From the NCBI GenBank assembly GCA_032622095.1, contig CP136068.1, positions 55,266,025 through 55,330,024 on the forward strand: DNA of 64,000 bases, in the 5' to 3' direction. Made by a program: the position numbers and the translations under genes. How positions within the stretch are numbered: the first letter of the stretch is position 1; each line of letters starts with the position of its first letter. A model generated the notes under the pieces. That model saw only the letters and a list, made by a program, of their open reading frames with translations. It did not search any database and had not been told where the DNA came from. Source of the stretch: Siphonodentalium dalli. Lineage: Eukaryota; Mollusca; Scaphopoda; Gadilida; Siphonodentaliidae. This document shows, piece after piece, positions 57,300 to 64,000 of the stretch.

Positions 57300-58730
57300 A
57301 GATTGTACACTATTTCATGGATTTAAATTAAACAGGGAATATTGATAATTGTGTCCATGTCTGTGTCGGGATGATAGCTTCTACTGGGTGTCGGACCAGC
57401 TTCAAGAATACAATGTCGTCGATCTATATATATATATATATATAATCTACCATCGCACCGACATCGTAAAACTGACAATAACCCAACACTGACAATAACA
57501 CTATTTGACATTTAATGAATTGATTTATTGTTTGATGCCTTTCGTAATATCACATCACCTATCTTTACAATATTTTGAATAGTTTCAAATTTATATATCG
57601 TCTATCAAGCCAAGGTCCGATTTCGGTCTGGTATCGGGATACCGATACCGAAACTCCCGACACCAACCGACAGAAAGTCGACATCGGACCGATATCGCTA
57701 TGGGTTACTGTGTTTATTTTATAAACCGGATATTTTTTGGTAGCGGCCGAACGCACAACGTACATTCGCTAGCGTTTACAACCCGCTGCCCAATCTATCA
57801 GATTTGCCATGTGTACATATTGAAATATTGTACCGTCTAACGACTGAATGGCGAACACTCACCGCGGATAAAATATAACATAGCGGGAAAGAGACTCAGA
57901 CTCAACCTTTCTGCGGAATGAGTGTTGGGCTGGTCGATATCGTACTTCTCGTCTCATTAGTTCAATAATTACTGAAATGAACCCATCTACAAAGCGAAGG
58001 CGGTCAGTCTATAATCGCCGCCAAACTGAGCCGCTTGATTGGATAATCATAAACCGCGGCGAGTCTATCCGATCGACGACCACAGATAGCTCCCCGTTGA
58101 GCCTCGCCCGGTATAAACCATCTGGATTATATAAACCCAAATGCTCGGCGAATACTATAGCCCCAGCGGCTATACTCCGCCAACGAGTGCTTACATTACA
58201 GTTGAGTTTTGTTAGATGCAGCCGAGTATGTATCCAATACAATACTGGTTTGATCTGCGTGTATCGAAGACGGGTTAAAAATGATTAGCTTCGACTAATC
58301 AGATGGATCGTTTGGACCATGTTCACTTTCGAATGACAGATTATTCTGTAATAGCTCACGGCTCAGCAATACCCTCATTGTGATGAACCTGCCACCGATA
58401 TCAAACGGAATAGACAATTGAACAGACGCCACTTTCCCAGAGTCATTAATCGAACCCGCACCAATTCCTCCAGTCATTACTACCTCTTTATATCGAACAA
58501 CAACTGACGTATATAGCTGAGATAAACGCACAAATTGGACACTTTATCGCTGGAGTGACGATTGGATGGAGAACTATTTACAGCGCCCATTATTCTGTTT
58601 GTTCCGTAAACATCGGAGCGTCTGTGTCGCCCGTCGGTCCATCTGGTACGAAAGAGCAATGCACTGCGGTGAAGTGATATAATTGTGTAGCATGCAGGGA
58701 GGAGAAGGAGAAGGAGAAGACGAACATAAA
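57300..58730. other. Unassigned sequence with opposing open frames
   Basis: Plus frame 57977-58288 and minus frames 58242-58009 and 58531-58295 are open but unrecognised. The stretch is less AT-rich than the surroundings. A first exon or promoter region is possible but unsupported. Confidence 0.3.
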
Positions 58731-58734
58731 TAGA

Positions 58735-58800
58735 AACGAGAGGCCGATCACGATCGGCAGATGTTTAACCCATACCTTGGCGATAGCGATTAGCTATTTT
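58735..58800. repeat. 'cgagaggccgatcacgatcggc' family, copy 3
   Basis: Same palindromic head and taacccataccttggcgat as the copies at 25078 and 38254; diverges soon after. Confidence 0.75.
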
Positions 58801-58919
58801 TTTTAAATTTTACAAATCCTTACACCAACCTTTTTATGAGTGCAAAAGTTTCAACAATTCACACTTTATATAGTGATCGTGTGAAAAATATTTAGTTATT
58901 ACATTGTGTCAACAGGTTT

Positions 58920-60510
58920 GGTGGAGGATGTTAATATTTTAAAGCAAATAAACCAAATGACCCTCACTATGTCCAGGTTAGGGGTGTGTTATCGTCAATT
59001 ATGCCAATAACTATAAACATAATCAATGGAAATATTTGAGTTATCAAATCGGATAGAATGGGGTTAATCTTACCCAAACTAATGAACTGATAAACACAAA
59101 ATAGTCTATAAAAAGCATGTCATTGGATTTAGAAACCCATACAATAAGTCAGTCTCAAGAATACCAACACCATTAATATTATCCTGGAGCACAAATGCAA
59201 TTGAGGGAATTTCAAAATAAGATATTTCCTCTAATGATGAATATTCAATTGGTGATTTATTGAAACCCTTACTGAACCTGGCTCAAAGTGAAAGGGATAA
59301 TATTATATCTGTCTATTGCATAATATGTGTCTATGGAATGGTTTAATTTTAATTCCAAATCCATGCAAATCAAAAGTGGATCACCATCAACCTGGACATA
59401 AAATAGGAGAATGATCAAATGAAAAGCATCAAAACCATATGATGTGTGAAGAGGGTTAATCATTTTCAATTACATAATATCATGGAACCAAGGAACGTGT
59501 GGATGAATTTTTGTCTAAGACAAGACAACAGTGTCTGTAAACAACAATGTATGTAAAACATCCCTACAAAGTAACAATGGACTATTCCAATTTATTATTT
59601 TAGAATAGGTGTCATATAGTGTCTGCATTAACTAATGTAATGAACCTGTTTCAACAAAGGGGTTAACTTAATATTGCACGGAAAACACCAGAGAGAACTC
59701 TAACATAGAGTCATCAATCACAGTTTGACATATGAAAGATAAACAAGTCCTGCCAGCCAGTGGTACCACTATCAGGCTTTATAGCATGTAGTATCTAATG
59801 TCCATAGTGATAATTAACTCATTTCAATAACACACATGGTCTGTGGGATATGTTCTCTTCAAATTCCCAGCACTAATTACTTGAATTATAAAGGGTCATA
59901 ACTCTGTTAAAATATATCGGATCAAACCCATATTCGAACTCAATCTGTATTATAGGGGTGATAAATTCATATACCAAATTTGGTGTTGATCAGATGAAAA
60001 ATGTTTTGAGTCATAGCAGCTTGGGTGAATTCTATATGTAAACATAAGAGTGAAAAGGGTTAATTAAACAATACCAAAAACCATACAGATGAAGAACATG
60101 CTAAGAAAAACCTAGGTAAGAAATATGAGGCAGATCAGAAGAAATATGTTCAACTTATTGCATTGGATAGCATGTGTGTAAAGGGTTAATTATTTTCTTA
60201 ACCGATCAACCAATCAGTACCAAAAACTATACAGGTGAGGGGTGTCATCATAAACCTACATATCAAATATGAACACAATCGGACAACAAATACTTCGGTT
60301 ATAGCATCGGATCGGGTCATAACTCCTTTAAAATAAGAAACCCATATACAAAATTTGGTTCCGATCGGATAGAAAATGTTTGAGTTATCGCATTACTCGT
60401 AAAGTGTCTACGGACAGACGGACAGACAGACAGACGGACAAACGACGAGTGGTCAATCCGGACAACGACACTATGTTTACCATACTATGGTATGGGTAAA
60501 CATAAAAAGA
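58920..60510. repeat. Degenerate repeat block with gggttaa spacing, ending in a gacgg tail
   Basis: Units of irregular length each close with a gggttaat-type motif (59049, 59452, 59659, 60055, 60182). 'ccataactc' units at 59885-60010 and 60290-60480 end in cagacagacagacggac and tatgtttaccatac / tatgggtaaacata. Confidence 0.65.
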
Positions 60511-61089
60511 GAATATAAGAGGGAAGAATACATTATCGGAATGCGAGTGCAAGATGATGAAGGCAATTTATGAGTGCACACCGTGCATAACATATAAGAT
60601 AAATGTCAGAATAGAGCAACGTTTACTGAGTAACATGAATCAAGGTATTGGTCTGAATGGATGAATGGAGCAGTGCACCAAATGAACCGAGTAGGAGAAT
60701 CACCTTGAAATTGGATTCCGACGTGAGAATGTTTCTATACGTTTAGTCTAATTAGCTAGAGCGCGGCTAATTTACTATGCGATCGATTAGTCAATTTGAT
60801 GTTACACTACCATTCCAACACACGGTTAGTGTACGCTTATAATCTCAGCGATAAGTATATCAAGGAAACGTTTCCCTTGTATTAATCCTCCCAAATGCAC
60901 TCTGTATATATACAGGAAAGCTGGAAGCTGTCAGGTCCAGGTGGTTCAAGTTGAAGAGAACGACACACGGGTCGGAGCTTCAAGAATCCTACATGATTTA
61001 AAGACAGACCCGTACTCTATACTCAAATGTCAGATCTCAGGCACTTGATTGGTTCTAGCTTTGCAATGAGGACAATATAGATGCTCTGT

Positions 61090-61500
61090 TCAGGGACGTG
61101 GCCACAGGGGGTTTGGGGTGTCTAACCCCACCCCCAACAGTTTGAAATTTCATACCTGACACAACATTAGTTGGAAATTTCATACCAACAATAGGTTGAA
61201 CTTGTTCTTGTAGTTTGATTTTCAGACAATTTATTAGAGGGAAACCAATATTTTGATTGTTTCCTACTTTTGTTAAAAATTGAACTGAAATGGCCATCTG
61301 TTAGAAATTTTCCAACCTTATAGGGGGGGATGTCAAGTTGGAAATTGCCAACACTTGGAAAACCAGTCAAGAAGTACTAGTTAATTTAAGAAAACAATAG
61401 TTTCCTACATTTGGTCAAAATTTTGGACTGACATGGTCACCAGTTGGAAATTTTCCAACCTAAGTGGGGGGGGGGCAGTTTTGAAATTTCTAACACTAGG
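61090..61500. repeat. 'ggaaattttccaac' repeat family, copy 2
   Basis: Related to 34870-35250: caggacgtgg-type head, gggggtttggggtgtctaac and repeated gttggaaatt / ttttccaac units. Confidence 0.7.
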
Positions 61501-63284
61501 GATACTTGAAGCCAGTCTAGATGCTAGGATTTTGCGATTTTTTTGTTCAGATTTCAAAATGTTCTGGTCCGGCATGTTATAGTCTCTCACCCATGGCCGT
61601 TTGAATTTGCCTGGAGTTAGACCGCTTTTAGGATTATGCAATTTCCAGTTTCAAATCTCTAAATTTTCTCATATACTGGGTAGAACCATGGTGCTGTTCA
61701 TCCATCTGGCTAGATGATAGTAACCGAAAGTGCCACTCAGAATAGGCTACCATCCAGGTCTGTATAACGAAACCGTTTGGATACAAGGGGTGGGAATGGA
61801 ATTCCGCAGAAATTGTGAGTTTGGTACAAGGGTCTGATACAAGGGGATTTGGAATTGCCAAGGTGGACACCCCCCCCCCTCAACAGAGACCCTCTAGCCC
61901 TTCCTATATCGCCAAACATCCAGCCTTAAATATTGAGATAGAAACGAGGAACCCCTCCCTCCCTATATATATCGTCAAACAACCAGCCTTAAAACTGCAG
62001 AACAGCACGACTGCCTTTGATCGTGCATCTGCGTGCGTGTCCACGTCCATCAAGCTCGTATCGACCTGAGAAAATAACACGTTCGCCGGTATCGTTTGTC
62101 TGTCGCCATTACTTTTCATTTGAGACTTCCAGCCAAAAACCTTATCTCAAATCTCAGAGCGCCAATTTAGTTAAAAGGCTGTCGGAATGGAATTGTCGAC
62201 ACACGGTGTGTCGGAATCGATAGTGAATTGACACAAAACTTTAAATTTGCCGTTTAATATATGAGATCTGAATCAATGGCCGAAAAGATATAGTGCATGT
62301 ACACTCTCAAAAATAAATGGCACCATATTGGTTCTAAGCTTTATAGAACCAGAGGTTTCCAGATTCATGTTGAGGGCTTCTATTGTATTGGGTCTGGTGG
62401 TTTATGTAAACTCGGTGCCAAATTCATCAGACATCACTAGAGTATAATTAGTTACATTGTATGCACTGACTCAGAGATTGAATAACATAAAATAAAACAC
62501 ATACAACAATTCACGGGTCGCAAAATGAGTGGTCTCTATTGGAATTGTCTTGATAGTTTTCTAATATTTTGAAGGAGTATATTTGACACCATCATGGTGC
62601 GTCCCCGATACACAACTTTCCAGTCGAACCTTAATAACCCGCGGGTATAATTGAAAGCAATGTCTTCAAATTTGGAACATTCGTTATTTGATGCAAATCA
62701 GCGCAAAAACGCGCTGACGGAAAACATAGCATTCAGACAGAGAACATGCTTTCTAATTTGAGACCGCTCGCCTAAATTTAGCAAATTAGCACGGGCGTTT
62801 ATCATTTTCCGAACGTCTCCAAGTTGAACACCTCCTCCTCCTACACTTAATCTCTTATCGCAATTTCATCATCGGTAAACTGATAAAGTAACTACGTTAC
62901 ATGGGCAATCGACTCGCCGTGCAGACACACTGATCATAATCTAATGCTCACAGGCAGTGATCGATTGAAGTTATACGGACCGTTATTTGATTGTTGTGCA
63001 CCTCTGACGCCCAATGTGTGTACACAACCCCTCTCCGATAAAATCGATCTTACGATCGGGAGTGTGCTATTGACTAATTTCCTAACGATATTATTTGGTA
63101 ACATTATATAAATCCTTATCCTATATTCTAGAAGTGGCCCGCTCTTTTGTGGCTCCCATTTGGTCATCAATTCTAATAAATCCAATTTGTGTTTTCCGAG
63201 GAGGCGACACAGTTGACTATATCCTATAACGAAACAAGGACCCAGCATCGTAATATACAATAATCTAACGTGATTCTGAAAAGG
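61501..63284. other. Gene-free stretch
   Basis: No exon recognised. Two nearby 'atatcg(c/t)caaac(a/a)tccagccttaaa' duplicates around 61910 and 61975 are the only structure noted. Confidence 0.4.
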
Positions 63285-63490
63285 GGCCATAGTGAGCTAA
63301 TTTTCATTTATGTTTTTTAATTTAATTTATTTTTTTTTAAACAAAATTTAGAAAAACTAACGCCGTTATAACATCCGCCGGTGTACACCAAGTCACCACA
63401 CCAAATTTGGTTGAAATCGGGCTATGGGTCTGGGGAAAAATCTGAATAGACAGACGGACAGACAGACATATCCTACTCTTTTATATTTTA
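63285..63490 (+). repeat. Inverted partner of the 32860-33150 repeat
   Basis: Begins atagtgagcta, contains acgccgttataac and caccaaatttggttgaaatc, and ends gacagacggacagacagac. Confidence 0.8.
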
Positions 63491-63524
63491 TTTATTTAAT
63501 TAAAAAATTTAATCAAAATTTTGA

Positions 63525-64000
63525 ACAAGACAGTCAATGACTGTGGAGACGTTCACCAGACTGTAAAGACTGAGAAGACTGGGACAAGGGAGACCACAAG
63601 AAATAGTACTTGTCAAAATAATTTTAAAACAAGTAGTCCTAAAGAGGGACGTCTCCATTAAGCACTTTAAAATTTTCAACTGCATGGCCCTGATCACCAC
63701 CACCTACATAGTCTGCTTCCTCCTAACTGAAGTGAACACACTCCCAATGAAGCAAACACACTCTCAAGTTCGTAAAATTCCTTTGCACATGTTGGAATTT
63801 TACAAATGATACCTCAAGCTATCGTAACTGTTGCAAAGTTCCAACCTGACATGCCCCCCTTTTTCTCAATAGGCCATATACACCAAATGTCATTTCTTGA
63901 CTGGTTGAACCCATTTTAAAAAATCAGTAACCCAGTCCCAAGTAACAAAAAGACCCTCCATACTACATATAAGCTAAATAGGCCTGGTGGGTCTCTAGGA
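63525..64000. repeat. 'ttatgtccctggctc' repeat family, copy 2 (head)
   Basis: Repeats the head of 23925 in order: cagtcaatgactgtgg, cagactgtaaagactgagaa, tagtacttgtcaaaat, aagttcgtaaaattcctttg, agttccaacctgacat. Runs off the window. Confidence 0.85.

Noticed and set aside
57977-58531. Open frames on both strands of a less AT-rich stretch
   Set aside because: Mutually overlapping and unrecognised; openness alone is not enough.
1-64000. CRISPR arrays, bacterial operons, phage genes
   Set aside because: The window is eukaryotic; tandem repeats here lack the repeat-spacer pattern and there are no associated genes.

Overview
The window looks like an AT-rich, intron-rich, repeat-heavy animal nuclear contig. 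Supporting signs are GT-AG introns of several kb, a metazoan-type integrin alpha gene, a mitochondrial GTPase gene, hAT, TTAA-type and LINE remnants, and long stretches of dispersed repeats ending in (ACGG/ACAG)n-like tails. From memory, repeats of the 'gggccataactc ... acggacggac' type are common in molluscs, so a marine lophotrochozoan, perhaps a mollusc, is my best guess; this is inference only.

Layout. Positions 1-2614 hold a fold-back element with long inverted arms, one arm interrupted by another repeat. Positions 2890-3875 are a 36-bp minisatellite with an 8-unit higher-order period. From 23108 down to 4716 on the minus strand run ten phase-consistent exons of the beta-propeller of a non-I-domain integrin alpha. 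Neither the signal-peptide exon nor the calf/transmembrane/tail exons could be found, so the gene is seen only in part. Its introns are packed with mobile elements. The 7.1-kb intron between 13196 and 6063 alone carries a TTAA-flanked element (6156-7236), a short hAT-like element with an 8-bp duplication (7628-8531), a small TTAA-type foldback (9250-9560) and a 3.2-kb hAT transposon (9700-12924). The hAT transposase frame is broken by a single TGA. Another hAT-like element (17887-18987) and a LINE ORF2 tail (20220-20740) sit in the upstream introns.

The second clear gene is a single-exon MTG1-type mitochondrial ribosome GTPase at 28446-29432 (+). Because the first integrin exon was not found between 23109 and 28445, MTG1 could be nested in a long first intron or could lie just upstream of the integrin gene.

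From 29.7 kb to the end I recognise no confident gene. That part holds two back-to-back near-perfect hairpins (30332-30703), many smaller palindromes, a 41-bp minisatellite (48254-48653), a TTAA-flanked element (52453-53044), a Q/K-rich pseudogene-like stretch (38901-39193), a GC-rich island with open frames (40266-40660), and several families of dispersed repeats seen in two or more copies. Two low-confidence possible coding starts (30968-31029 and 33218-33481) are recorded. I did not find a clearly new biological system; the most distinctive signals are the structured mobile elements and the element-laden integrin introns.
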